Counted from the stretch's first letter, positions 1 through 8,749 are shown. The stretch: DNA of 64,000 nt from Thiorhodococcus minor (GCF_010820565.1 NZ_JAAIJQ010000022.1:1-64000); one strand, 5' to 3'. The notes: a model not told the origin generated them from the letters alone. Translations and numbers: made by a program.

Positions 1-183
1 ACCGCCGGGAAACCAGGCGGCAAACAGAGAACACCAACTTCGGCCTAAACGGCGGCAAGGACCCGGCTTACTCTCCGGCCGGCCATAGGCCGGTTTCGGC
101 CTGTCCCGAGGTGTTGGACCCGGCTACGGGCGGAATGATACCGCGGGCTTCTACCGGCTCCATCCGGGCAGGGCCAGTCGAGA
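1..183. other. Left edge, no gene recognised
   Basis: No convincing coding region is visible before the stop codon of the dihaem cytochrome gene. The stretch has GC-rich short inverted segments around 78-105 built on GGCC repeats, but no clear terminator with a T-run. Confidence 0.4.
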
Positions 184-795
184 TCAGTCTTCCCAGCGGC
201 CGTAGCCCGGAATGCGCACTTGGTCATCGTTGTAGACCCCTTTCGCGGCGCCTTGGTGGCAGTTGTTGCATTGGCTGAAGCTGCCGACCTCGGGGTTGTC
301 CTTGACCATTCGCGGCGGGATCTCGTCGTGCTTGCGCAGGAAGTAGCCCGTCGTGCTGATACGTGGCAGCGTCCCGCCCGTGCTGCCGGCGGATGCCATG
401 GAGACTGCGAAGGCGCGCGAGCGGGTGCGGCTGTCGAAGTTGGCGGCGTTTCCGGTCAGGTAGGTCGCAAGCTCTTGACGCAGCGCCTCGGAGAGCGAGG
501 CGTCGTCGCCATAGTGGTCGGTGAGTGCAGACGGCTCCATGACCCGGGCCCAGGCGGCGGCGGGAAGCAGTCCGGGCTGATAGGCCATGTGGCAGGCGCC
601 GCACTCTTCGGCGTAGGTCGGATTGCTCACGGGCGCGACGTCCGCGCGCGGGCGCAGCCAGCCGCCGCGGCCCTCGTGCCGCTCATCCTCTTCGTGCTCC
701 TCGCGCTCGCCCCAATCGCTGAAGGCGACGCCGGCGGAGCCGAGGCTGAGCACGGCGACGGCGAGCAGGGGATAAAGTCGTTGAAACTTGGGCAT
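184..795 (-). CDS. Dihaem cytochrome c (DHC type)
   Basis: A 203-residue secreted c-type cytochrome. It has an N-terminal signal peptide followed by an acidic/His-rich stretch, then two CXXCH haem sites, CGACH in the first half and CNNCH near the C-terminus. This matches the DHC family, which passes electrons between a membrane cytochrome b and the monohaem SHP cytochrome. I chose the ATG at 795 because AAGGAG lies a good distance upstream and the signal peptide begins there; a longer open frame reaches 861 without a better signal. It is the last gene of a three-gene minus-strand operon, 14 nt after the SHP-type gene. Confidence 0.88.
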   Translation of the reverse strand: MPKFQRLYPLLAVAVLSLGSAGVAFSDWGEREEHEEDERHEGRGGWLRPRADVAPVSNPTYAEECGACHMAYQPGLLPAAAWARVMEPSALTDHYGDDASLSEALRQELATYLTGNAANFDSRTRSRAFAVSMASAGSTGGTLPRISTTGYFLRKHDEIPPRMVKDNPEVGSFSQCNNCHQGAAKGVYNDDQVRIPGYGRWED

Positions 796-809
796 GGTCT
801 GGCTACTCC

Positions 810-1166
810 TTACTGAGTCTTGATGTAGGCGAGAAAATCGGCCTTTTCCTCGGCGGTGCACTCACGCCCGAGGGTCCATTTGCAGTTGCGCCGGAACCAC
901 TTGGCGATCTTCTTCTCGTCGGTGAGACGTTGCGGGTTGACGGACGGCGCCATCGGCTCGATCACCTTGCCGGTCTTGGCGTGCTTGCCCGGCTGGGTGA
1001 GGTCTGTGCCGTGACAGGTGGCGCAGCTGCGCGCGGGCGAGCCATCGGCTTGCGGGTGCTCCGCCACCCAGCCGGCCTTGCCGGCGGCGGCGTTCGCCGC
1101 GAGCAAGGTCGCGGGCAGGGCTGCCGCGCTGGCGGCGATGAGCAGGGTTGCGATCGTGGTCTTCAT
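810..1166 (-). CDS. SHP-type monohaem cytochrome c (DUF1924)
   Basis: A 118-residue periplasmic cytochrome with a cleavable signal peptide (about residues 1-24) and one haem site, CATCH, at residues 48-52. Near the C-terminus two cysteines ten residues apart (the NCKW...REC segment) fit the disulfide seen in sphaeroides haem protein, an oxygen- and NO-binding high-spin cytochrome. The ATG overlaps the stop of the upstream cytochrome b gene as ATGA, and GGAG is visible upstream. Neighbours on both sides are the known SHP partners (cytochrome b and DHC), which supports the call. The physiological substrate is not established in the family. Confidence 0.85.
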   Translation of the reverse strand: MKTTIATLLIAASAAALPATLLAANAAAGKAGWVAEHPQADGSPARSCATCHGTDLTQPGKHAKTGKVIEPMAPSVNPQRLTDEKKIAKWFRRNCKWTLGRECTAEEKADFLAYIKTQ

Positions 1167-1798
1167 GGCTGATGTCTCCGCTTGTAGCCGCTGATCATGG
1201 CGCCGATGAGGTTTTCGCGGTGCGCCAGGCTGGAAAAGAGCACGCCTCCCAGGTGCAGGATGACTAGGGTGAGCGTGAGATTGGCGAGGACTTCGTGCAC
1301 GTCCTCCAGTGCATGCGCCGTGGACCCGGAGACGTCGCTCATCAGAGCGGCGAGGGGGCCGGCGAATTCTTGGGCGCCGTAGAGCGCCATGCCGCTCAGG
1401 CCGGTGAGCGAGACCATGACGAGCAGCGCGAGGATCATGGCGCCGCCCGCTGGGTTGTGGCCCAGGTAGCGCAGGGCGCGAAACCGCAGCACCTCCAGGA
1501 GGTAGTCGCGCACTTCGGCCGGTGCGCGGACGAAGTCCTTGAAGCGGGCGTGCGGGGTTCCGACCACTCCCCAAAGGACCCGCACTGCGATCAGGGTCAG
1601 GACCAGGTAGCCGGCCCAGACGTGCACGCCAAGCAGGTTGTCTTCGACGACGAAGGCCGTCGTGAAGCCGGCCGCGAGCGACCAGTGGAAGATGCGCACC
1701 AAGGGGTCCCAGACCTTGACGCGCTCACCGTCCGCCGGGCTATACGGCTGGGTCTCGGTCTCGGTCTCGGGGCTTGCGATGTCCATGCTGTGGCTCAC
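1163..1798 (-). CDS. Cytochrome b561-type membrane subunit
   Basis: A 211-residue integral membrane protein with about four hydrophobic helices. Histidines placed in the helices (for example in the RIFHWS, GVHVWAG and LTLVILHLGG segments) fit di-haem b ligation by the Ni/Fe-hydrogenase-type b561 family. It probably takes electrons from the quinol pool and gives them to the dihaem and SHP cytochromes encoded just downstream. It is first in the minus-strand operon and overlaps the next start by 4 nt. An ET-rich stretch precedes the first helix, encoded by a short run of similar ctcggt triplet pairs at 1751-1770. Confidence 0.87.
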   Translation of the reverse strand: MSHSMDIASPETETETQPYSPADGERVKVWDPLVRIFHWSLAAGFTTAFVVEDNLLGVHVWAGYLVLTLIAVRVLWGVVGTPHARFKDFVRAPAEVRDYLLEVLRFRALRYLGHNPAGGAMILALLVMVSLTGLSGMALYGAQEFAGPLAALMSDVSGSTAHALEDVHEVLANLTLTLVILHLGGVLFSSLAHRENLIGAMISGYKRRHQP

Positions 1799-2001
1799 GG
1801 TCGTTGCTCCGGTTGCTGATGTGTTTTGGCGCTTGGCCGTGCCGGGAGGCCGCGGCCGGTCTGCAAGGATTGGCCGCTAGCCTACCGATCGGGGGCTGAC
1901 GGCTCGCTGAGTGGGCTTGTCAGGCTTTGGTCAGCTTGGATGTGCAAGCTTGGATCGCCACTCTGGCGGGTGCCCCCGCCGTCTGATGCACCTGAGACGA
2001 G
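1799..2001. promoter_or_regulatory. Divergent promoter region, cytochrome operon / PepSY-two-component operon
   Basis: About 200 nt separate the start of the cytochrome b gene (minus) from the PepSY gene (plus). It must hold both promoters, but I could not pick a confident -10/-35 pair. Being divergent suggests that the downstream response regulator may bind here; that is inference. Confidence 0.45.
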
Positions 2002-2346
2002 GTGGTTTTGTCTTTCAAACAACCTGCTCGATTGATCGTGGCCTTGCTACTCTTCTGGAGCGGCGGGCTGACGCTGGCCTTGGCGGACCGCGGCGGATAC
2101 GGCCACGGCTATAGCCATGATCATGACCGTGCCCGACATGCGCTCGAGCGCGGCGAGGTGCGCCCAGTGGAGGAGATCCTGGCGGCGGCACGCGATGCGG
2201 TCCCCGGGGAGGTGGTTGGTCTCGAGCTGGAGCACGAGGACGGACACTGGGTCTATGAGGTGAAGGTCATTGCGGAAGATGGACGTCTGATGGAGGTGCT
2301 GGTGAACGGTGCCGATGCGCGCGTCCTGGAGTGGGAGGCCGACTGA
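2002..2346 (+). CDS. PepSY domain periplasmic protein
   Basis: A 114-residue exported protein. The N-terminus has a basic segment and a hydrophobic signal, followed by a His/Asp/Tyr-rich stretch (GYSHDHDRARH) and one PepSY domain with the usual pattern of acidic alpha/beta residues ending in the VLEWEAD C-terminus. PepSY proteins next to histidine kinases often act as sensor accessories or inhibitors. I take the GTG at 2002, after GAGACGAG; TTG at 2008 is an alternative. The stop overlaps the next ATG (TGATG), so it is translationally coupled to the response regulator. Confidence 0.8.
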   Translation: MVLSFKQPARLIVALLLFWSGGLTLALADRGGYGHGYSHDHDRARHALERGEVRPVEEILAAARDAVPGEVVGLELEHEDGHWVYEVKVIAEDGRLMEVLVNGADARVLEWEAD

Positions 2347-3011
2347 TGCGTCTGCTGCTGGTCGAAGACGACGATCGCCTCGCGGCGGGCGTCCAGACGG
2401 CCCTGGAGGGAGCGGGCTTCGTGGTGGAGCGCAGCAGCGAGGGCGAGGATGCCTGGTTTCGCGGCGACACCGAGAACTGGTCCGGCGTCGTCCTGGATCT
2501 GGGGCTACCCGGCATGGACGGTCTCTCCGTCCTGCGCCGCTGGCGTGCCAATGGTCAGACCTTCCCGGTGCTCATCCTCAGTGCCCGCGGCGACTGGCAT
2601 GAGCGCGTCGAGGGGATCGACGCCGGCGCCGACGACTATCTGCCCAAGCCCTTCCGCATGGAGGAGCTGCTGGCGCGGGTCAGGGCGCTCACCCGGCGGA
2701 CGGCGGGCCGTGCCTCCGCGGTGCTGGAGATCGGCAAGCTGACCTTGGATACGCGCCAGATGCGCATCAGCCTGGACGGCGTGCCTGTGCATCTGTCCCC
2801 TCAGGAATACCGCTTGGTCAGCTATCTGATGCAGCATGCCGGGCGCGTCGTGTCGCAGATGGAGCTGACGGAGCAGCTCTATGCCCAGGACTTCGAGCGC
2901 GACTCCAATGCGGTCGAAGTGCTGGTGGGGCGGGTAAGGCGCAAGCTGGGCAGTGACATCATTCAGACTCGGCGCGGGTTCGGCTACCTCATCGAGGCAG
3001 AGGATTCATGA
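2346..3011 (+). CDS. OmpR/PhoB-family response regulator
   Basis: A 221-residue response regulator. The receiver domain has the acidic pocket (VEDDD at 6-10), the phospho-acceptor Asp51 in VVLDLGLPGMDG and the conserved Lys in LPKPF. A winged-helix DNA-binding domain (Trans_reg_C) follows from about residue 125, with the recognition segment around SNAVEVLVGRVRRKL and the final RGFGYLI. It is closest in look to the QseB/PhoP group. Its start overlaps the PepSY stop and its stop overlaps the kinase start (ATGA), so all three form one operon, divergent from the cytochrome genes that are its likely targets (inference). Confidence 0.93.
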   Translation: MRLLLVEDDDRLAAGVQTALEGAGFVVERSSEGEDAWFRGDTENWSGVVLDLGLPGMDGLSVLRRWRANGQTFPVLILSARGDWHERVEGIDAGADDYLPKPFRMEELLARVRALTRRTAGRASAVLEIGKLTLDTRQMRISLDGVPVHLSPQEYRLVSYLMQHAGRVVSQMELTEQLYAQDFERDSNAVEVLVGRVRRKLGSDIIQTRRGFGYLIEAEDS

Positions 3012-4375
3012 CCCGGCGCTCGCTGCGTGCGCGGCTCGCGCTGGCCGCGGCGGGCTCCATTCTGATTGCGGTCCTAGTCGCGGGCTTGGGACTCCTCACC
3101 CTCTTCGAGCGCCATGTCGAGCGTCGCATCGGCGCCGAGCTGGTCGCCCAGGTCAACCAGCTGGCGGCAGCCACCAGCCTCGCTAACGATGGTGAGCTTC
3201 AGGTCGACCCGCTGCCGGTCGATCCGCGCTTCGCCGTACCCCTGAGTGGGCACTATTGGCAGATCGAAGACGAGAGCGGCGGCGCCATCGACATCGGGCT
3301 GCTGCGCTCGCGCTCGTTGTGGGATACCCGCATCCTCCTCCCCGCCGATCGCCTCGAGCCGGGCAGCGTGCACGCACACGTTCTGGCCGGACCCGGTGGT
3401 CAAACCCTCCTGGTGCGCGAGCGTCTGGTCCTGCTGGGGGAGGGCACGCGCGCGGTTCGGCTCATGGCGGCGATGGACAGCCGCGAGCTGACCGATGCGC
3501 GCGACGCCTTCGCGGCGGACATGCTGCCCTATCTGGGCCTGGTCGCCTTGGTGCTGACCTTGGCCGCTCTGGTACAGCTTCAGACGGGTCTGACTCCTCT
3601 GGAGCGGGTGCGCCGCGGCGTGGCGGCGATCCGCTCAGGTGCGGCCAAGCGCCTGGAGGAGGGCGTGCCGGACGAGGTGCTGCCGCTGGTGATGGAGGTG
3701 AACGCGCTCCTCGCGGCGCGCGAGGAGGCTGTCGAGCGCGCCCGCGCCTGGACCGCCGATCTGGCGCACGGGCTCAAGACGCCGCTGAGCGCCTTGTCCG
3801 CAGACGCGGAGCGGCTGCGCGCGCAGGGCAATCCGGTGGTGGCCACCGACCTCGAGCAGCTGGCCGAGGGCATGCGCCGCCGGGTGGATCGCGAGCTGGT
3901 GCGCGCGCGGGTGCGCTCGGGCGCCGCGACGGCCCGGGCGCGGGTCGAGGTGGTCGGCGCGATCGGACGGGTCGTCGGAACGCTCAAGCGGATTCCCGGG
4001 GGAGAGGACATCGACTGGCGCATCCATGCGCCCGAGCAGGTCCATGTGGCCCTGATGCCGGACGATCTCCTGGAGCTCCTTGGGAATCTCCTCGAGAACG
4101 CCGCCAAGTGGGCGCAATCCAAGGTCGATGTCCACGTCGATGTCGGCCCAGAGGTCGAGATCTCCATCAGTGACGATGGTCCAGGGGTGGCGGCCGAGCA
4201 TCGCCACCGGCTGGGAGAGCGGGGCGTGCGGCTGGATGAGCGCAAGGACGGCAGCGGACTGGGCCTCGCCATCGTGCGCGATGTCGTCGATGCCTACGGA
4301 GGGACCCTAGGCTTCGATTCAGCGATGCACGGTGGGCTCGTCGCTCGGGTGCGTTTGCCTCGGGCGAGCGCCTAG
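3008..4375 (+). CDS. Sensor histidine kinase (OmpR-type partner)
   Basis: A 455-residue two-TM sensor kinase. TM1 is at about 10-32 and TM2 at about 177-195, with a roughly 145-residue periplasmic sensor between them, then HAMP, a dimerisation domain with phospho-accepting His254 (DLAHGLKTPLSAL) and an HATPase_c domain with the N box (LLGNLLENAAKWA), G1 (DDGPGV) and G2 (GSGLGLAIV). It resembles the PhoQ/QseC branch. Its ATG overlaps the regulator stop by 4 nt. The signal is unknown; the genetic link to SHP/DHC/cytochrome b suggests a redox or oxygen-related cue (inference). Confidence 0.92.
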   Translation: MTRRSLRARLALAAAGSILIAVLVAGLGLLTLFERHVERRIGAELVAQVNQLAAATSLANDGELQVDPLPVDPRFAVPLSGHYWQIEDESGGAIDIGLLRSRSLWDTRILLPADRLEPGSVHAHVLAGPGGQTLLVRERLVLLGEGTRAVRLMAAMDSRELTDARDAFAADMLPYLGLVALVLTLAALVQLQTGLTPLERVRRGVAAIRSGAAKRLEEGVPDEVLPLVMEVNALLAAREEAVERARAWTADLAHGLKTPLSALSADAERLRAQGNPVVATDLEQLAEGMRRRVDRELVRARVRSGAATARARVEVVGAIGRVVGTLKRIPGGEDIDWRIHAPEQVHVALMPDDLLELLGNLLENAAKWAQSKVDVHVDVGPEVEISISDDGPGVAAEHRHRLGERGVRLDERKDGSGLGLAIVRDVVDAYGGTLGFDSAMHGGLVARVRLPRASA

Positions 4376-4429
4376 ACGGTGCTTGCCCGAGGAACTTATC
4401 GGGTGAGGTCCAGAAGGCAAGCCTCGGTA

Positions 4430-4466
4430 AGCCAACTGCTGGAAGCTGATTGCTGGTGGCTGGCCG
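4430..4466. repeat. GCTGGAAGCTG-type intergenic repeat, copy 1
   Basis: A short imperfect tandem of GCTGG/AAGCTG units lies in the gap between the convergent kinase and PstS-like genes. Related tracts occur at 42630-42670, 51888-51943 and 57943-57992, always between genes. Confidence 0.55.
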
Positions 4467-4636
4467 CTCTTAGGCGATTTCTGTCAATTCTCAAACCATC
4501 TGGCTTGTCTTGACGCCCGCCTCCTGTGTCGTGCCGACAGTCACATCGCTCAGCGATGCTCCTGCCGGCGCTCCTTGAAGGCGGACCTCGATCCGGCGCC
4601 ACCTGGCAAACGAATTTCCGGCAATCGCCTTAGGGC

Positions 4637-5065
4637 TCATAGATCGAAGACGACGCGCAGCCTAGGCGGCAGTGAGCCCTCCCACAGATAGCCGACCGCG
4701 CCTGGCTGCTCCAACAGGAGCTGCAGTGCTTCTTGCTCCGTTTTCGTCTGCTCAGGTGGGGCGGTTCTGCCTGAGAACACAAGCCGGGCCCAGTAGGCGC
4801 GGATCTCGGCGAGATCTTTGTTGACCAGCTGCCGGTAGAAGGCCGATTTGAGAGGCGCCCCAGCTGGCTGATCCACAGGTACCGCGGTCTCGCCGTTCGG
4901 CAGCTTGCGGAAGCGTCCGAAGAAGATGTTGATGACCTGCTCGCGGGTGAGGGCCTCGATGCCGCTGTTTGCGCTCATGACGACGACGATGCCTGAGCGA
5001 TCGTTGGATTCCGCTGTCGCCAGGGAAAACAATAGAAGGACGATTGCCTTGGCGAAGAGCTTCAT
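4637..5065 (-). CDS. PstS-like periplasmic binding protein (short)
   Basis: A 142-residue exported protein with a signal peptide (about 1-18). It has a partial periplasmic-binding fold of the PBP-like/PstS type: the segments IEALTREQVINIFFGRF, FYRQLVNKD and GAVGYLWEG are typical of phosphate-binding-like proteins. At under half the length of true PstS it cannot form a full two-lobe clamp of the usual size. It follows the porin gene by 9 nt on the same strand and is divergent from a GGDEF protein. This binding protein/porin/cyclase grouping suggests a signalling input rather than bulk phosphate uptake (inference). Confidence 0.75.
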   Translation of the reverse strand: MKLFAKAIVLLLFSLATAESNDRSGIVVVMSANSGIEALTREQVINIFFGRFRKLPNGETAVPVDQPAGAPLKSAFYRQLVNKDLAEIRAYWARLVFSGRTAPPEQTKTEQEALQLLLEQPGAVGYLWEGSLPPRLRVVFDL

Positions 5066-5074
5066 GACCCGGCT

Positions 5075-6235
5075 CTAGAACACGAAGTCCAGTGACAGGC
5101 TGAGTACCGCCATGGATCCATCCCACTCCGACGTCTCCCAAACATAGAGAAACTCGGAATCCGCTTGCCCCCTGATGACGTCCACCTGTGCCTTCAGGCA
5201 GGTGTTTTTCATGAAGTCCCAGCGCGCGCCGAAGAACAGGCTCCGCTGGTCGCTGTGGAAGTCTTGCAGATAGAGGTCCGTGTAGGGGGGCAGGGGATGG
5301 CTCAAGCGCTTGGGGCTGGACTTGGCCGCCGACAGACCGACGAAGGGCGTCAGCTCGCCGACGCGATAGCTGAGGACGAGATACCCGGCCCAGGTGTCCT
5401 GAAACGCGGCGTGCGTATTTCCGGTCTTGCTGACCATCAGCTGGGCTTGAAACGGACTGGCGTCGTATGACATGCCCAGTGAGGTGAAGTGCGTCCATTC
5501 ACCCGCGACGCGCAGCGCGTCGGCGGTGGCCTCGGGCAGGGCGTCATAGAGGTAATCCAGCGGTAAGTCGTTCTTGAAGCGCATGCGCGTATGGCTGAGG
5601 CGTACCTGCCAGGGGCCCTTGTGGACATCCAGATAGGCGCCGGCCAGGACGGATCCGCTCATGTCGAAGTCCGGATCTTTTCCCAGCGGTGCGCGCTCTC
5701 GGCTGACGCCGCCATAGAGCTTTCCGGTCACCAGCCCCCCGCTTGGGAGCAGGCTGGTCACGGCCAGGTCGGCGCCGTTCATGTAGTTGAATGGCAGGGT
5801 CCCGTAGAAATCCACCGGCGGTCGCACGGTCACGTAGGAGTAGCCGACCATGCGTGAATCGGCCAGCAGATAGAACTCGGTGCCGAGGCGCCCGGCGCGC
5901 AGGGTCCAGGTGGGGCTCGGGTCGTAGCGCAGGAAGCCCCAGGTGAGATCGGGGGTGGCGCGACCGTCGTAGCGGTAGTGTGTGACGACCTGTGCGACGG
6001 CCTCCAGATCCTCGCGAACGCCGATATTGGCCTGGATGCCTAGCGAGGAATCGTTCTCGAATCGCCAGCTCGTGCCGAGCCCCTCGGGCTGCGAGAGATT
6101 GCGCACGAACTGGGCCGAGCCATCCGTCGAGCGCGCGATCGCGAGTGTCCCGAATCCGCTCAGTGCGAAGGGCGCTGGCTCGCAGAAGGCTAGGAAGGGC
6201 GTGCCTAGGGTGAGCGCGAGCCAAGCGCCGAGCAT
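5075..6235 (-). CDS. Outer-membrane beta-barrel porin-like protein
   Basis: An exported protein of about 386 residues with a hydrophobic signal segment, then FALSGFGTLAI, the typical first strand of short Gram-negative porins, many alternating aromatic/hydrophobic strands and a C-terminal ...SLSLDFVF ending in Phe, as expected for BAM insertion. The start is uncertain. ATG 6235 gives a signal peptide with no positive charge, while the upstream in-frame codons add KSR but offer only a TTG at 6337 or CTG codons. It is the first gene of a two-gene operon with the PstS-like gene 9 nt downstream. Confidence 0.78.
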   Translation of the reverse strand: MLGAWLALTLGTPFLAFCEPAPFALSGFGTLAIARSTDGSAQFVRNLSQPEGLGTSWRFENDSSLGIQANIGVREDLEAVAQVVTHYRYDGRATPDLTWGFLRYDPSPTWTLRAGRLGTEFYLLADSRMVGYSYVTVRPPVDFYGTLPFNYMNGADLAVTSLLPSGGLVTGKLYGGVSRERAPLGKDPDFDMSGSVLAGAYLDVHKGPWQVRLSHTRMRFKNDLPLDYLYDALPEATADALRVAGEWTHFTSLGMSYDASPFQAQLMVSKTGNTHAAFQDTWAGYLVLSYRVGELTPFVGLSAAKSSPKRLSHPLPPYTDLYLQDFHSDQRSLFFGARWDFMKNTCLKAQVDVIRGQADSEFLYVWETSEWDGSMAVLSLSLDFVF

Positions 6236-6367
6236 GAGATTGCGACTCTTCGGAGTCAGGCAGGGGGCTGTTGCCTCCTCGATGAGAGGTCGCGTCTCCC
6301 ACCGTTGAGGAGACGCGCTAGGCGGCTGAGAGAACAAGGCGAGTCGAGGCTCTTTGATTCACGTTTT

Positions 6368-6396
6368 GAGGATGGGCAATTTAAATGCCCATCCTC
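6368..6396. repeat. 11-bp-arm palindrome (GATGGGCA family)
   Basis: GAGGATGGGCA and its exact reverse complement flank a 7-nt AT loop (ATTTAAA). The arms match the GATGGGCA...TGCCCATC core seen again at about 38345-38370. It lies upstream of the porin gene in the divergent gap, so it could be a repeat remnant, an operator or a hairpin in the porin leader. There is no T-run, so a terminator is unlikely. Confidence 0.6.
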
Positions 6397-6680
6397 CTGA
6401 CTTGCAAGGGGCCTGATCCAAGCGGTGCCTGCTCGGTTGACTGCGAGCCTGAGGAAGCACCTGTCCTTGCGCGCTGTCGTGCTCGGGCTGTGGCGACGAT
6501 CGATGAGGGTGCCCGTGCTCCCGGACCTCTTGACTCGAGACGACGCCGAGATCGCCCGCGTTGTGGCGGGGCGGTGCGTTTCTGGGAAAGGTAGAGGTTC
6601 ACCTCTGGATCGAAAATAGCCTATTCTTCGTGGGCAAAATTAAGGATGGATACAGCAGGATCTTGATCTTGGCCCTCAGG

Positions 6681-8315
6681 ATGCGAAGGTTGGCGCCGAC
6701 GAGTCTCGTTGCTCGGACGACGCTCGGGATACTTCTCCTCGTAGCGTCGGTGGGAGCAGGCTCCTTGTGGCTCGGCTATCGCGTGGCCGTGGAGCGCGAG
6801 AGCGCACGCAACGAGATCAAGCTGCACGAGCTTCTCGACACCATCGAGCGCACGGCGAGCATCGCCAGTTTCACCAATGATTTTCAATTGGCGAGCGAAG
6901 TCGAGGAGGGCCTGCTCGCCAACCGGATCGTCCAAAAGGTCGCGATTTACGCCGGCGAAGAGCTGCTCGCGGAAGCCGAGCGCTCTGTTCGTGAGCTGGC
7001 CTCCGCATTGGTGGCTTCTCATGAGGCTGCGCCGATCGTGCGGCCGCTCTTCTCTCCCTTCGACGCCAAGCAGGTCGTCGGAAAGATCTCCTTGGTGCCG
7101 GATCCGGTCGCGCTTGCCGAGTCCGCCTCGGACGCGTCCTATTTCATTGCCGTCTCATTGTTCGTCCAGATCTTCGTCGTCGCACTTGCCGTCCTCCTCG
7201 TCGTCTATCGGCAGATCACACGCCCGCTGCATCGGCTGGCCGACCATCTCTATCGACTGCCCGCCGAGCATGGCGAGAAGCTGACGCACGCGCGGGGACA
7301 TGAGCGCGACGAGATCGGCGATGTGGTCAACTACATCAACCATTTGATCGATCGCCTGCTGGGACTGCTGCATCAGGAGCGCCGCTTGCGCGAGGCGCGC
7401 GAGATCGAGGAGCTCAAGTATCGCTCGATCTTCGAGCAGGCGGCGACGGGGATCTTCCTGGTCGATCGTCATGGCGGGCTGATCTCCTGCAACCCGGCAT
7501 GTCAGGAGCTTCTGCAGTCCGAGTCGAGGCTGGGGCATTCGGGGCAGGTGCTGGCGGAGCTGCTCGGGAAGGATGAAGAGGCCATGCTGCGCGCGCTCGC
7601 CGCCTGCACCAAGGACAGACCGCTGCAGCGCGAGATCAGACTGCGTCATGGAACGGAAGATCGCTGGCTCCAACTGGTTCTCAGCCAGATCGACAAGCAG
7701 CTCTATCAGGGCGTGATCAATGACATCACGGCCCACAAGCGCGCCGCCGCGCTCGCCTTGCACGCCTCCATGACAGATCCCTTGACTGGCCTGCTGAATC
7801 GCCGCGGCTTCGAGGCCAAGCTCGAGCAGGCGCTCAGTCTGAAGGATCGGCCCTTGGACGGACGCTTGGCGCTGATCATGGTGGACCTCGATCTGTTCAA
7901 GGAAGTCAATGACACCCACGGGCACGACGCCGGGGACGCCGTGCTTCGGTGTGTCGGCGGGCGTCTCTCCACCTTGGTCAGAAGGTCCGACCTCGTCGGC
8001 CGCATGGGTGGAGACGAGTTCGTGGTTCTGGTCACCGCGGTCGATAGACCGGAGTCACTGGTGTCCCTGGCGCGCAAGATCATCCGCGCTGTTTCGCAGC
8101 ACTGCGAGATCGGCGGAGGGCGGTCGGTTCGCGTCGGCGCCAGTCTGGGGATCGCCTTGAGCCAGGGTGGCCCAGATTGTCGGACCCAACTGCTGCGAGA
8201 GGCCGACGAGGCCATGTACCGGGCGAAGAGGATGTCGCGCAACACCTTCTGTTTCAGTCGCGCCGATCCCTTCTTGACCTCGGAGGACTCGGCCAGCCTG
8301 GAGCTGGTCAGCTGA
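6681..8315 (+). CDS. HAMP-PAS-GGDEF diguanylate cyclase
   Basis: A membrane c-di-GMP synthase of about 544 residues. TM1 is near residues 10-30, then a periplasmic CHASE8-like sensor of about 120 residues, TM2, a HAMP domain (RQITRPLHRLADHL), a PAS domain (YRSIFEQAATGIFLVD) and a GGDEF domain. The active-site motif is intact (MGGDEFVVL) and the inhibitory I-site RRSD lies five residues before it, so product inhibition is expected. I chose ATG 6681 because it precedes a basic n-region and the first helix; the open frame extends upstream to 6561. It is divergent from the porin/PstS-like pair, a plausible sensory partner. Confidence 0.9.
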   Translation: MRRLAPTSLVARTTLGILLLVASVGAGSLWLGYRVAVERESARNEIKLHELLDTIERTASIASFTNDFQLASEVEEGLLANRIVQKVAIYAGEELLAEAERSVRELASALVASHEAAPIVRPLFSPFDAKQVVGKISLVPDPVALAESASDASYFIAVSLFVQIFVVALAVLLVVYRQITRPLHRLADHLYRLPAEHGEKLTHARGHERDEIGDVVNYINHLIDRLLGLLHQERRLREAREIEELKYRSIFEQAATGIFLVDRHGGLISCNPACQELLQSESRLGHSGQVLAELLGKDEEAMLRALAACTKDRPLQREIRLRHGTEDRWLQLVLSQIDKQLYQGVINDITAHKRAAALALHASMTDPLTGLLNRRGFEAKLEQALSLKDRPLDGRLALIMVDLDLFKEVNDTHGHDAGDAVLRCVGGRLSTLVRRSDLVGRMGGDEFVVLVTAVDRPESLVSLARKIIRAVSQHCEIGGGRSVRVGASLGIALSQGGPDCRTQLLREADEAMYRAKRMSRNTFCFSRADPFLTSEDSASLELVS

Positions 8316-8399
8316 TCGGTTCTCTGTCCCAGACACAGGATGCTTTGCTTGCGACAGATGCTTTGCTTGCGATATCGGTGATCATGAAAGGGATCTCAG

Positions 8400-8749
8400 A
8401 TGGAAACACGCAACGCCGCCGAGCGACGCCGTCATCCGCGTTTCGGGCTCATGTTCGACGTCCAGATGCAGAAGTCGGATGCCGCGGAGTATGATCCGCA
8501 CCCCATGAGCCATCTGGGCATGTCGCGCGGTGTCAGTGAGAGTGGCATTCGCGTTTGGGCGTCCTGCGCCCACCCGATACAGTCGCGACTCCTGCTGACC
8601 TTCGAGTGCCCCGAGATGGGCTGGAACAAGATCACCTCGCGCGTCGGGCAAGTGTGGTGTGGGCCGAGGATTTGCGGGCCGACGGCGAGTGTCTCCTGGG
8701 CATTCGCTTCGCGGAGGGCGCCTCGGTCGGCCGATCTCACGCGGCCTGA
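8400..8749 (+). pseudogene. PilZ-domain protein, frameshifted
   Basis: The first frame (8400 to about 8651) encodes a PilZ start with the ERRRHPRF basic motif and the VSESGIRV strand. It then loses similarity and would run to 8831. The frame starting at 8654 continues as VVWAEDLRADGECLLGIRF, the usual PilZ C-terminal strands, and stops at 8749. Removing one GT from the GTGTGGTGT run at 8652-8660 joins the two halves exactly (VGQ-VVWAED). So this is a c-di-GMP receptor domain broken by a 2-nt insertion, either a real mutation or a sequencing error in a GT-rich run. The upstream neighbour is a diguanylate cyclase. Confidence 0.75.

Noticed and set aside
6368-6396. Palindrome as a rho-independent terminator
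   Set aside because: No T-run on either side, and it lies upstream of the porin gene between divergent genes.
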